This document shows positions 52,038-62,040 of a DNA stretch of 64,000 nt, piece by piece. The notes beneath the pieces were generated by a model. That model saw only the letters and a list, made by a program, of their open reading frames with translations. It was not told the DNA's origin and ran no database searches. A program made the position numbers and the translations under genes. Source of the stretch: Pseudomonadota bacterium (GTDB taxonomy: Bacteria > Bdellovibrionota > UBA1018 > CAIMNF01); the NCBI GenBank assembly GCA_027486675.1, contig JAIXOQ010000017.1, forward strand, positions 59,986-123,985, written 5' to 3'. Each line of letters begins with the position of its first letter. Within the stretch, counting starts at the first letter, position 1.

Positions 52038-52879
52038 CGCCGCTTCCTCTTCATGCGTGACCACCATTCGTCCACAGAGACAACCGCACGCGCGATCACA
52101 TGCGGGCTACGCCTCTCGATTCCGAGTTGATTCACTAAGCCTTCTCGGAGCTGGGACTCAGTCAGATGTTTTATAATCTTCCCCCCACTCACCAGATGGG
52201 CTGCCCCCGCCTCTTCACTCACGAGTACAACTACAGCGTCGGTATCTTCGGTGATCCCAATCGCGGCGCGATGCCTTGTTCCTAAACGTGGATCAATTTC
52301 TGTATTCTTAGATAAAGGCAGAAAACACCCAGCCGAGGCTAAGCGTTCGGCGGAAATGATCACTGCACCGTCGTGAATGGGCGAAGCAGGAATAAAAATG
52401 GAGTAAAGAATTTCACTCCGTACCCTGGAATCAAGCTTAGACCCTGTATCAATAAAATTTTTTAGGCCATCTTCCCGCTCGATCACCATTAAGGCCCCAA
52501 TACGATCTTTTGCAAGTTGAGTCGCCGCACGCGCAACCTCTTCGACCATCTCGTAACGGACCTCATTCTCGGTGGAGAGCGAAATGGGGTTACGTCCGAC
52601 CGACGTAAGTGCACGTCTTAAGTCATCCTGAAAGATCACAATTGCAATCAGAATAAAGTGATCAAAGAAACTACGGAGCACAAAGTGCGTCGTATGAAGG
52701 TCGATTGCTTGTGAGGCAAGATAAGCTGCGGCCACTACTCCAAGCCCGGTCAGCATCTGCACAGCTCTGGTACCTCGGATGAGGTTTAAGGTGTGGTAGA
52801 TGAAGAAGGCCACAATCGCGACATCAAGCACGTCTTCACGGCGAAAGCTCGACTGCAAATTAGTGAACCACTCAGTCAC
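52034..52879 (-). CDS. cdaA: Diadenylate cyclase CdaA (c-di-AMP synthase)
   Basis: 281 residues from GTG 52879. Hydrophobic segments near the N-terminus (about 17-34, 39-58, 66-83), then the DAC domain with SPIHDGAVII (DGA motif) and RLGTRHRAAIGITE (RHR motif), so it should be active. c-di-AMP is well known in Gram-positives and some former Deltaproteobacteria but rare in other Proteobacteria. It lies 6 bp after ftsH. Confidence 0.94.
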   Translation of the reverse strand: MTEWFTNLQSSFRREDVLDVAIVAFFIYHTLNLIRGTRAVQMLTGLGVVAAAYLASQAIDLHTTHFVLRSFFDHFILIAIVIFQDDLRRALTSVGRNPISLSTENEVRYEMVEEVARAATQLAKDRIGALMVIEREDGLKNFIDTGSKLDSRVRSEILYSIFIPASPIHDGAVIISAERLASAGCFLPLSKNTEIDPRLGTRHRAAIGITEDTDAVVVLVSEEAGAAHLVSGGKIIKHLTESQLREGLVNQLGIERRSPHVIARAVVSVDEWWSRMKRKRR

Positions 52880-52885
52880 AAAATA

Positions 52886-54790
52886 CTATGCGGGCAGTGG
52901 GGCCGGAGCCGCACCCCCTCCTTCTTGCGTATGACCGGAGGTTGGAGGCGTGCTTTCCGACGCAGCCTTGGTCCTCGGCAATCGTTCGCCCCTCATCAAA
53001 AGTTCGACCTCTTCGCCATCAATCGTTTCAAGATCGAGCAAGGCCTCCGCAATGCGATGTAAAGTGGCGATGTTTTCACGGAGGATCTTTTTCGCGCGCT
53101 GATAATTGCGATCTACAATTTCCCTGATTTCGCGATCGATTGTTTGCGCAGTCTGCTCGCTATAGTCACGATTCTGGGCAATTTCGCGGCCAAGGAATAT
53201 TTCTCCGTCCTTTTTGCCAAACGTCATTGGCCCAAGGACATCGCTCATCCCCCACTCACACACCATGCGGCGCGCAATATCGGTAGCGCGTTCGATGTCA
53301 TTGCCCGCACCGGTAGTTTTTTCATTAAACACGAGTTCTTCAGCAAGACGCCCACCCATCAGAACGGCGATTTCATTTTCCGCTTTTTCCTTGTCCATCA
53401 CCAAACGATCTTCGTCTGGAAGTGTTTGGGTCACGCCAAGCGCCCGGCCACGAGGAATGATTGTGACTTTATGAACAGTTCCGCGACCCGGCAGAATCTT
53501 ACCCACAAGGGTGTGACCCGCTTCGTGGTATGCAGTCGTACGCTTTTCTTGGTCGCTAATCACCATGCTCCGACGCTCAGGCCCCATCAGAACCTTGTCT
53601 TTGGCTTCTTCAAGGTCAGCGAGCTCAACCGTCTTTTTGTCGGCGCTTGCAGCAATCAATGCCGCTTCGTTCACAAGGTTCGCCAGATCTGCGCCTGAAA
53701 AACCAGGGGTGCCCTTAGCAATCGAGCGCAGATTTACAGCCTCTCCCAGGGGCACCTTGCGGGTGTGAACTTTCAGAATCTCTTCGCGGCCCTTCATGTC
53801 AGGGTTCGACACAACGACGCGACGGTCGAAACGACCTGGTCTTAGAAGTGCTGGATCAAGGACGTCAGGACGGTTTGTGGCAGCGACCAGGATCACTCCT
53901 TCATTCGCTTCAAATCCATCCATCTCGACGAGGAGCTGGTTCAAGGTCTGCTCTCGCTCGTCATGCCCACCGCCCAAACCTGCTCCACGATGTCTTCCGA
54001 CAGCATCGATCTCATCGATAAACACGATACAAGGAGCACGTTTTTTTGCGTTCTCAAAGAGATCACGCACGCGGGAAGCACCCACACCTACAAACATCTC
54101 CACAAAGTCTGAACCAGAGATGGTGAAGAATGGCACACCTGCCTCACCTGCGACTGCACGCGCAAGCAAAGTTTTCCCGGTACCCGGGGGACCCATCAGC
54201 AACACACCTTTCGGAATTTTTCCGCCCAAGCGGGTGAATTTTTTTGGATCCTTTAAAAAGTAAACGATCTCACGAAGCTCTTGCTTGGCCTCGTCAGCAC
54301 CCGCCACATCAACAAAGGTGATCTTCTTGTTGGTCTCATCGTGGAGGCGAGCACGCGATTTCCCAAAGGACATTGCCTTTCCGCCGCCTGCATTCATTTG
54401 GCGCATGAAAATGAAGACGAAGAAAAGGAAGAAAAGGAGCATTGGCGCCCAGGCGTAAAGGAACTGCTGCAAAAAAGATGGCCGCTCTACACGGTCGTAG
54501 TTCGGCACGAGGTTGTTTTGCTCCAAGAGCTCAAACACTTTATCGCTTCCGGTGTTTCCAACGGTTTCATAGGTCGTCTTGTCATTGATGGGTTCTTTAA
54601 ACTTCCCAGCAATGATGTTGTCCGCCTTAAAGGTCACATCTTGGATCTTGTTCCCTTTGACATAGGAGACGAACTCACTAAAGGAAATATCGGCCCGCGA
54701 CTGAGGGGCTCGGTCTACCGACTTGTAGAGAAAAGCAAACATGAGTACAACGCTGAGTAACAGCGCCAAGGTCTTTAAGTTTCCGCGCAT
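52886..54790 (-). CDS. ftsH: ATP-dependent zinc metalloprotease FtsH
   Basis: Membrane AAA+ protease. 634 residues from ATG 54790, preceded by AAAGGAA; the longer frame overlaps tilS. Two transmembrane segments flank a periplasmic domain (first 7-21; second [18 protein letters not shown]), then Walker A GPPGTGKT, Walker [16 protein letters not shown] region and zinc motif HEAGH. Ends in a Pro/Ala/Gly tail. Confidence 0.97.
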   Translation of the reverse strand: MRGNLKTLALLLSVVLMFAFLYKSVDRAPQSRADISFSEFVSYVKGNKIQDVTFKADNIIAGKFKEPINDKTTYETVGNTGSDKVFELLEQNNLVPNYDRVERPSFLQQFLYAWAPMLLFFLFFVFIFMRQMNAGGGKAMSFGKSRARLHDETNKKITFVDVAGADEAKQELREIVYFLKDPKKFTRLGGKIPKGVLLMGPPGTGKTLLARAVAGEAGVPFFTISGSDFVEMFVGVGASRVRDLFENAKKRAPCIVFIDEIDAVGRHRGAGLGGGHDEREQTLNQLLVEMDGFEANEGVILVAATNRPDVLDPALLRPGRFDRRVVVSNPDMKGREEILKVHTRKVPLGEAVNLRSIAKGTPGFSGADLANLVNEAALIAASADKKTVELADLEEAKDKVLMGPERRSMVISDQEKRTTAYHEAGHTLVGKILPGRGTVHKVTIIPRGRALGVTQTLPDEDRLVMDKEKAENEIAVLMGGRLAEELVFNEKTTGAGNDIERATDIARRMVCEWGMSDVLGPMTFGKKDGEIFLGREIAQNRDYSEQTAQTIDREIREIVDRNYQRAKKILRENIATLHRIAEALLDLETIDGEEVELLMRGERLPRTKAASESTPPTSGHTQEGGGAAPAPLPA

Positions 54791-54854
54791 GAAATTCCTT
54801 TCGAACGAGCCTCTCCTATTGGACCATAAGGAGAGCGTCGATGCACCGACAACA

Positions 54855-55583
54855 TCAAAAATCGGACAATCGCGCAAAGCCTTCAATGGGATCAAATCCG
54901 GTTTTAGCAAGGAGCGGAAAAATCTGCTTCCGGGTTCGCCCACGAAAAAAGCTGACCTCAAGATTTGTTGAGTCTTTCAAGTACTTGAGTTTTTCTTCCT
55001 TACAGAACTCTGAAAGCTGCTCTTTTCTAGCTCTGAGTAAGGGACGCAGCTCCGACTGATGCACACCCAAGATCCCCTCTGCGTGGGTCCCCCACTGGCC
55101 TCTCAGAATCCGCCAGAGGTTGGTCTCAGCTACGTCATTTCGATGGTGAGCGGTACAAACGTACCGGTACGGGGCAAGCGGACCGGCCATCTGCCGATAG
55201 ACCTGCTGGCGCTTGCTCCGTGCATCTTCCTCCCAGTTTTTACCTGACTTCGGAGGCGGATCAAGAACGACATGATGAAAGGAAACTCCCTTGTTTTTGG
55301 CGAATTTTTCGACTAAAGCAGCCTCCCTAGCCGCCTGTCTTGGACGCCACTGGTGGGATAAGTGAAGGATGCCCATCTGATCCGGAGGTGCAATACGCCT
55401 CCCGTATTTGATGAGCAATTGGGCGAGCACAAGGGAGTCCATTCCGCCTGAGACTGCGATCAGCAAACGCTCAGAAGATCCGTTAAAATTGACCCTAAAT
55501 GTCTGAAATGCCTCGACAACCAGTCGGCACAAGACACCCCCAGATGGGCCAGGTTTTGGGTATGGGGCTTTCAACTCGGCCAT
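54855..55583 (-). CDS. tilS: tRNA(Ile)-lysidine synthetase TilS (short form)
   Basis: Converts C34 of the CAU-anticodon tRNA-Ile to lysidine. 242 residues, only the N-type PP-loop domain. PP-loop [43 protein letters not shown] and KDSTN support it; the C-terminal substrate-binding domains of longer forms are absent. Upstream of ftsH on the same strand, as in many genomes. Confidence 0.85.
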   Translation of the reverse strand: MAELKAPYPKPGPSGGVLCRLVVEAFQTFRVNFNGSSERLLIAVSGGMDSLVLAQLLIKYGRRIAPPDQMGILHLSHQWRPRQAAREAALVEKFAKNKGVSFHHVVLDPPPKSGKNWEEDARSKRQQVYRQMAGPLAPYRYVCTAHHRNDVAETNLWRILRGQWGTHAEGILGVHQSELRPLLRARKEQLSEFCKEEKLKYLKDSTNLEVSFFRGRTRKQIFPLLAKTGFDPIEGFARLSDF

Positions 55584-55682
55584 TCACCCCAATTCTATGC
55601 CTGAAACGGACTTTGACAAACCGGCTTGGCAGAACCGCACGATTCAAGCACAATAAGGCCTCCGAAATTATTGGAATACTGG

Positions 55683-55757
55683 CTGGGTAGCTCAGATGGT
55701 TAGAGCGACGGATTCATAACCCGTAGGTCGGCGGTTCGATCCCGCCCTCAGCCACCA
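55683..55757 (+). tRNA. tRNA with CAU anticodon (tRNA-Met, or tRNA-Ile2 if modified)
   Basis: Acceptor GGCTGGG pairs with CTCAGCC (one G-U), D-arm AGCTCAGATGGTTAGAGC, anticodon loop TTCATAA with CAU, T-arm GGCGG-TTCGATC-CCGCC, discriminator A and CCA encoded. The top of the anticodon stem has an A-C opposition. Elongator Met is the default; the adjacent tilS gene raises the alternative of the lysidine-modified Ile tRNA. Confidence 0.88.
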
Positions 55758-55923
55758 ACTCTCATTTTCAGAAGCTTTGGATAGATCGGCTCGGCTCTTC
55801 TTCCCTAGGTAGGAGTCCGCGTGCAACTCGGTGACGCGTAGTTCATAACTGATGAGATATGCAACGGAAGTCGGACCTGCGAGCAATCATTTTCAATGAC
55901 CCCCGGAACTCGAGTCCGTGTTT

Positions 55924-56709
55924 ATGAACTCCGTCATCGTCATCCCCGCAAGAATTGGGTCGACCCGCTTTCCTAGAAAACCTCTCACACCCATTGCAGG
56001 TAGATTGCTGATCGAACGCACTTTTAGAATCGCAAAGGCCGTCCGCAACAATCAGAGGGTCATCATCGCGACCGATAGTGACGAGGTTCGTTCTGCTGCT
56101 GAGTCGTTTGGGGCTGAGGTTGTGCTCACCCAACAGGAGTGTGAGAACGGGACACTTCGCACTTGGCTGGTCGCACAGAACTTAGACCCAGTTCCTAATT
56201 GCATCATTAACCTTCAAGGTGATGCAGTGCTGACACCACCGTCAGTCATTGAAGCTGTGATCGAATCCTTAACGAATCATCCAGATATTCAGATTGCGAC
56301 TCCAGCGACCGCACTTTCCTGGGCACAATACGATCAATTTATTGCCAGTAAAGAAGCAGGCAAGGCGAGTGGGACTTTGGTCGTATTTGATCGGTTCTTA
56401 AACGCACTTTATTTTTCAAAAGGAATAATTCCATTTGTTAGAAACCGAGGAGAGAACCCTCCACCTATTTTTCGGCACATCGGGCTTTATGGCTATCGCT
56501 TGAAGACCCTCAATCAGTACTCTAGTTTGTCCCCGTCTCCTTTAGAGCAAATGGAAGGACTAGAACAGCTCCGCGCGCTCGAAAACGGGATACCCATTCG
56601 AATTGTCCCCGTCGACTACAGCGGCCGCACTCACTGGTCCATCGATAATCTTTCTGATGTAGTCTTTGCTGAAGAAATCATCAAGCGTGAGGGAGAACTT
56701 GTTCCTTGA
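55924..56709 (+). CDS. kdsB: CMP-KDO synthetase KdsB
   Basis: 3-deoxy-manno-octulosonate cytidylyltransferase; activates KDO for lipopolysaccharide core synthesis. 261 residues from ATG 55924 (a GTG two codons before is possible). IPARIGSTRFPRKPL (CTP binding), ATDSDEV, LQGDAVL, FRHIGLYGYR and EQLRALENGI are the conserved segments. Overlaps the next gene by 4 bp. The 165 bp upstream hold nothing I can identify. Confidence 0.93.
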   Translation: MNSVIVIPARIGSTRFPRKPLTPIAGRLLIERTFRIAKAVRNNQRVIIATDSDEVRSAAESFGAEVVLTQQECENGTLRTWLVAQNLDPVPNCIINLQGDAVLTPPSVIEAVIESLTNHPDIQIATPATALSWAQYDQFIASKEAGKASGTLVVFDRFLNALYFSKGIIPFVRNRGENPPPIFRHIGLYGYRLKTLNQYSSLSPSPLEQMEGLEQLRALENGIPIRIVPVDYSGRTHWSIDNLSDVVFAEEIIKREGELVP

Positions 56710-57362
56710 AACTGCTTCTAGCGCGTCACGGCAATACCTTTGGACCCACGGATCAAGTCATTTGGGTCGGAGCAAAAAACGACCTGCCCTTGGTGGATTC
56801 GGGTCGGACCCAAGCCCGAGTCCTCGCAGCTGCTATCAAACGATCCGGCATCGAGCTCTCGGCCATTTATGCTGCCCCGCTCAAGCGCACATTGGAGTAT
56901 GCAGAGATCGTTTCCGCGGCCTTAAATACAAGGATCCCAATCGTAGCCGATGCACGACTCACAGAGATCGACTACGGGACCTGGACTGGCTTAAGCAGTG
57001 CTCTGATTCAAGCAAAGTATGGCTCCGAAGATCTGGATCTGTGGGAGAGAAAGAGCATTTGGCCGAAAGGCGCCGCCTGGCGCCCTTCCGAGGAAGAAGT
57101 TGTTTCAGGAATACAAAGCCTTTGCACGGATTTGATCAGCAAAAGCACTCCAGCAGCTTTCCCGCTTATCATCAGCAGCAACGGGATTCTAAGGTATTTT
57201 CTTAAGCTCAATCAGCTCGAGTGGATACGACGCCTCGCTGAACATAACTTCAAAGTGAAAACAGGAAATATCTGTCTCCTTAACCTTACGAAAGAATCAG
57301 TCCAAGTGAATTTCTGGGACCGTACTCCAGATGCGAACATGTTACAGTGGGAAGCTCAATGA
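56706..57362 (+). CDS. Histidine-phosphatase-family protein with incomplete active site
   Basis: 218 residues from TTG 56706, which overlaps the kdsB stop. ARHGNTF gives the catalytic His and neighbouring RHG; APLKRTLEYAE and RLTEIDYGTWTGL give the conserved Arg and Glu. The second His of the family, normally in SHGG, is replaced: the segment reads IISSNGILRYF. It may be weakly active or serve another role. Part of an overlapping run with kdsB and the UppP-like gene. Confidence 0.82.
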   Translation: MKLLLARHGNTFGPTDQVIWVGAKNDLPLVDSGRTQARVLAAAIKRSGIELSAIYAAPLKRTLEYAEIVSAALNTRIPIVADARLTEIDYGTWTGLSSALIQAKYGSEDLDLWERKSIWPKGAAWRPSEEEVVSGIQSLCTDLISKSTPAAFPLIISSNGILRYFLKLNQLEWIRRLAEHNFKVKTGNICLLNLTKESVQVNFWDRTPDANMLQWEAQ

Positions 57363-58174
57363 CTGGATTTCAAGCCGTTATTCTTGCACTTTCGGGCGTT
57401 CTTTCTTTGGTATGGCCACTACCTACGTCCATAACTACATTGCTCCTGAAAGAAGGAGTGGACTGGGATGTCGCGCTCCCTCAGGTCTTAGTTCTTGAGA
57501 CCCCGGTTTTTTTTGCAGTCCTTACCTTTTGGCTACGAAATGAGATCCTATCCTTTGTTTTCGGCGGAATCAGGCTCCTTACCCCACCTAAACTTCCGAC
57601 CACACTCGATCAGGTCATGTTTCTGATTTTAGGAACGTCACTTGCTGCATCACTCATTTTAAGAAACCTACTCGGGGGGGTAGAGTTTCCCACATTCGTA
57701 ATACCCATCTTAGGCATCCTCGGGGCGTTCCTCTTTCGATTCGCTGATCGATTCGGACTCAGACGTAGAGGGTTGAACCACCTACGATGGACGGACTTCT
57801 TTGTCTTACTCGTCGCTTCTATTGCAGGTTCCATTCCAGGCTTAGGTCTGCCCTGCGTTATGCTCTCAGCCCTATGGCTTGCGAATTTTTCTAAAGAGGC
57901 AGCAGAGCGAATCTTCATGTTGTTTCTTTGGTGTGACTTAGCGGTGTTCACAATAACAAACGGGCTTCAAGGCAACTTCAGCGATGCCTGGGGCTACTTT
58001 GGAGACCTTCCATCCTTAGTACTGACGGCTTGCTCTGCCTTAGGGGCTCTCTTTATTTTGGACAGCAAACAAAGAGCAAGGGAAGAGTCTCTGACGCGCA
58101 GTCTTTTCTGGACGCGGCTCATACTTTCAGTCGCCGTCTTAGGTCTTCTCTTTTGGAAGGGAGACTTCACATGA
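57359..58174 (+). CDS. UppP/BacA-like membrane protein lacking active-site residues
   Basis: 271 residues from ATG 57359 (ATGA overlap with the previous stop). About 8 hydrophobic segments. The two inverted half-repeats of undecaprenyl-pyrophosphate phosphatase are visible: SGVLSLVWPLPTSITTLLL in place of the E-rich PISSTGH region, and SIPGLGLPCVMLSALWLANFSKEAAERIF in place of PGxSRSGAT...LGLSREAAxRFSF. The Glu, Ser and Arg needed for catalysis are missing. Role unknown; position next to kdsB hints at envelope lipid metabolism. Confidence 0.6.
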   Translation: MTGFQAVILALSGVLSLVWPLPTSITTLLLKEGVDWDVALPQVLVLETPVFFAVLTFWLRNEILSFVFGGIRLLTPPKLPTTLDQVMFLILGTSLAASLILRNLLGGVEFPTFVIPILGILGAFLFRFADRFGLRRRGLNHLRWTDFFVLLVASIAGSIPGLGLPCVMLSALWLANFSKEAAERIFMLFLWCDLAVFTITNGLQGNFSDAWGYFGDLPSLVLTACSALGALFILDSKQRAREESLTRSLFWTRLILSVAVLGLLFWKGDFT

Positions 58175-59205
58175 TCGCGTCGGACTTTATTTCAAGCATT
58201 GGCAATACACCGCTGCTGTCGTTAGAAAAACTATCTAGTATCGCGGGAAGTGAAATTTTGGGGAAAGCCGAATTCATGAATCCCGGAGGTTCTGTGAAGG
58301 ACCGTGCCGCTCTTTTTATGATTGAGGAGGCAGAGAGCCAAGGCCTACTGAAAAAAGGGGACCTCATTGTTGAAGGGACAGCGGGCAACACCGGTATCGC
58401 TCTGGCGCTGATTGGGAACATTAAGGGTTACCGAACTAAGTTCGTCGTCTCTGACACCAATTCCAAAGAAAAAATGGACACCATGCGTGGGATGGGTGCT
58501 GAGGTTGTAGTCGTTCCTTTCTTTCCTTGGCCAGACCCAAGAAATTACCAAAAAATTGCAAAACGCCTCGCTGAGGAGGAAGGGGGCTACTTCATCAATC
58601 AGTTCGATAATCTCTCTAACTTCAATGCCCATTACAAAACTACCGGTCCCGAAATCTGGAAACAGACCGGCGGCCAAGTCACATCATTCGTTTGTTCAAT
58701 CGGAAGCGGTGGAACTTACGCAGGCGTAACAAAATACCTGCAGGCGCTAAACCCAAAAATCAGATTTGGCTTTGTGGATCCACATGGCTCAGGAATGCAT
58801 TCCTACTTCACGACCGGGACTGCAGCCTCTTCGGAAGGAGATACGATCTCCGAAGGCATTGGACAGGGGCGCGTCACAGCAAATGTGGAGCCAAGCGTTA
58901 AACCTCACTTCAGCTCTGTTCTCGATGACGCGCTCATCGTCGGGATGGCCCAGACCATCGTGAAAATGGAGGGGCTCTTCTTAGGCGGATCAGCCGCAGC
59001 TAACGTTTGTGGCGCTTATCTTGCTGCTAAGGCATTTGGGCCCAATCAAAAGATTGTGACGATCCTGTGTGATTCTGGGCAAAAGTACGTTTCTAAGATT
59101 TTTAATCCAGATTTTCTTAAGAAAAATGGGCTGGGAGATGCCCCGACTGGCAGCAAGCTTTTCGAAGCTTTAGACCGACTTGCTAGTCAACTGCCTAAAC
59201 TTTAG
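58171..59205 (+). CDS. Cysteine synthase (PLP-dependent, CysK/CBS family)
   Basis: 344 residues from ATG 58171, overlapping the previous stop (ATGA). SSIGNTPLLSLEKL, PLP lysine in NPGGSVKDRAA, EGTAGNTGIALA, GSGGTYAGVTKYL and CDSGQKYVSKIF. Likely O-acetylserine sulfhydrylase, though the branch also includes cystathionine beta-synthase-like proteins. Longer than CysK by about 30 residues (insert FFPWPDPRNYQK). Confidence 0.88.
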   Translation: MIASDFISSIGNTPLLSLEKLSSIAGSEILGKAEFMNPGGSVKDRAALFMIEEAESQGLLKKGDLIVEGTAGNTGIALALIGNIKGYRTKFVVSDTNSKEKMDTMRGMGAEVVVVPFFPWPDPRNYQKIAKRLAEEEGGYFINQFDNLSNFNAHYKTTGPEIWKQTGGQVTSFVCSIGSGGTYAGVTKYLQALNPKIRFGFVDPHGSGMHSYFTTGTAASSEGDTISEGIGQGRVTANVEPSVKPHFSSVLDDALIVGMAQTIVKMEGLFLGGSAAANVCGAYLAAKAFGPNQKIVTILCDSGQKYVSKIFNPDFLKKNGLGDAPTGSKLFEALDRLASQLPKL

Positions 59206-59294
59206 ACAGGCTTGCACTTCATGTTCTGAGGGCAACTAGCTATATTTATCCTTTATTTACTCATACTTATGCATTCCTGACCGTTTAAATCAAC

Positions 59295-59311
59295 TTGGCA
59301 CGCTTCTCGCT
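59295..59311 (+). promoter_or_regulatory. Sigma-54-type promoter
   Basis: TTGGCACG-CTTC-TCGCT: GG at 59297-59298 and GC at 59309-59310, exactly 10 bp apart. One mismatch from the TTGGCACG-N4-TTGCW consensus. Expected start about 59322, giving a leader of roughly 37 nt for the lipoprotein gene at 59359. Confidence 0.6.
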
Positions 59312-59358
59312 TTCTTAAGGGTTAGACACAAGAAAGAAAAAGAAGCGGAGTACCTATT

Positions 59359-60093
59359 ATGTTGAAGCGAATTTTAAAACCCTTTCAGAGCAAAAGCCTT
59401 ACTGTGGCTCTAGCTCTCCTACTCAGTGCATGCGGTCAGAACGGCCAAAACACTGCAAATCTTGGTTACAATACGGTGGGCGGCAGTGGCGCATACCCGA
59501 ACGGCACCACAGCAGGCTGTTCTCCAATCGGCTCTCCGATCGGATTCACAGGCACTGGGGCATCTGTGGACAGCTGGCTACTGCTTGCTGGAACCATTCC
59601 ACAAAATGCTTATCGAGCAGGCTCATACGGAAACGTGAATGTGACTGCGAGCTTCAATCCAGGTCTCTTCACCGGGCTCAATATGGGAATGGGAATCGGT
59701 AACGTGAACTCACCCTACAGTGTCAATTTTCAAAAGAGCAGCGCCAGCGGAACCGTTGCGGTATCGCTGATGTATAACCCACTCAACGGCCAAATGAATG
59801 GGACGTCTGATCTAAACGGATATATTCAGCTAAACCCATCCATAGCACAGTCCTTACAAATGTCGCTTTCCTTTGGAAACGTATTTGGACAGCAGCAGTT
59901 TCCTGTGACGAATACGCCTGCAAGCTTCAATACTGGCCTTTGTATCCAGTCGGTGGCACTGCACGCAGTGATTCAACAGCCTGCTTCCTCGGGTTTTTCA
60001 ACCTTCGGCGGAAACACCTCAACAGGGACCTTGGTTTCAGCAAACGTGTACGTGTACATCAACAATCAGGCCTATGGCCCGATTCCATTCTAA
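59359..60093 (+). CDS. Lipoprotein of unknown function
   Basis: 244 residues; lipobox LLSAC after a hydrophobic segment (15-23). The mature protein is rich in Gly, Asn, Ser and Thr with beta-strand character and two Cys (TAGCSP, GLCIQS). Ribosome site GCGGAG lies about 10 nt before the ATG. The only gene here with a sigma-54-type promoter, which suggests expression under a specific signal. No family recognised. Confidence 0.68.
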   Translation: MLKRILKPFQSKSLTVALALLLSACGQNGQNTANLGYNTVGGSGAYPNGTTAGCSPIGSPIGFTGTGASVDSWLLLAGTIPQNAYRAGSYGNVNVTASFNPGLFTGLNMGMGIGNVNSPYSVNFQKSSASGTVAVSLMYNPLNGQMNGTSDLNGYIQLNPSIAQSLQMSLSFGNVFGQQQFPVTNTPASFNTGLCIQSVALHAVIQQPASSGFSTFGGNTSTGTLVSANVYVYINNQAYGPIPF

Positions 60094-60132
60094 GAAACTC
60101 TTTCAGTCTTAAATAGTCACCCGCTCGTGTCT

Positions 60133-60175
60133 ATCCCGCGGATTCCTATAGTAGGGGTTCGCGGGATTCTTCTTA
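60133..60175 (+). terminator. Intrinsic terminator of the lipoprotein gene
   Basis: ATCCCGCG (60133-60140) and CGCGGGAT (60160-60167) form an 8-bp perfect stem around a 19-nt loop, followed by TTCTTCTTAT. It ends at the stop of the convergent cold-shock gene and could serve both. Confidence 0.7.
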
Positions 60176-60373
60176 TACAGAGCTTACGTTCCTAGCTTCG
60201 ATACCCCGTTGACACTCGTAGATATCAAACTCCACTTCCTGCCCAGGCTTTAAAGTTTTAAATCCATCTCCGGCGATGGCTGAGTAGTGAACGAAGAGAT
60301 TCCGACCGTCATCTGAGATGATAAAGCCAAAACCCTTCACTTCGTTAAACCAGAGGACGCGTCCATTCGTCAT
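60173..60373 (-). CDS. Cold-shock domain protein
   Basis: 66 residues from ATG 60373 (AGGGGG 9-10 nt before it). OB-fold nucleic-acid-binding protein: [19 protein letters not shown] (RNP1 type) and NLFVHYSAI (RNP2 type), then [17 protein letters not shown] longer frame upstream crosses into ftsB and is rejected. It acts as an RNA chaperone. Confidence 0.93.
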   Translation of the reverse strand: MTNGRVLWFNEVKGFGFIISDDGRNLFVHYSAIAGDGFKTLKPGQEVEFDIYECQRGIEARNVSSV

Positions 60374-60395
60374 CAAGTCATTCCCCCTAATCACT

Positions 60396-60428
60396 ATTGT
60401 AGGGACAAACCCTTGACTCTTCCTAGAG

Positions 60429-60432
<4 letters not shown>
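60396..60432 (-). promoter_or_regulatory. Palindrome and -10 box upstream of the cold-shock gene
   Basis: TTGACTCT (60413-60420) and AGAGTCAA (60425-60432) are perfect 8-bp arms around TCCT, placed at the end of ftsB. TACAAT on the minus strand (60396-60401) is a good -10 for the cold-shock gene. The palindrome may end the eno-ftsB message or bind a regulator. Confidence 0.4.

Positions 60433-62040
<1,608 letters not shown>

Noticed and set aside
53144..53698. 184-codon plus-strand frame antisense to ftsH
   Set aside because: Mirror of a highly conserved gene; no start signal and no domain.
56666..57205. 179-codon plus-strand frame overlapping kdsB and the phosphatase gene
   Set aside because: Out of frame with two recognisable genes; shadow frame.
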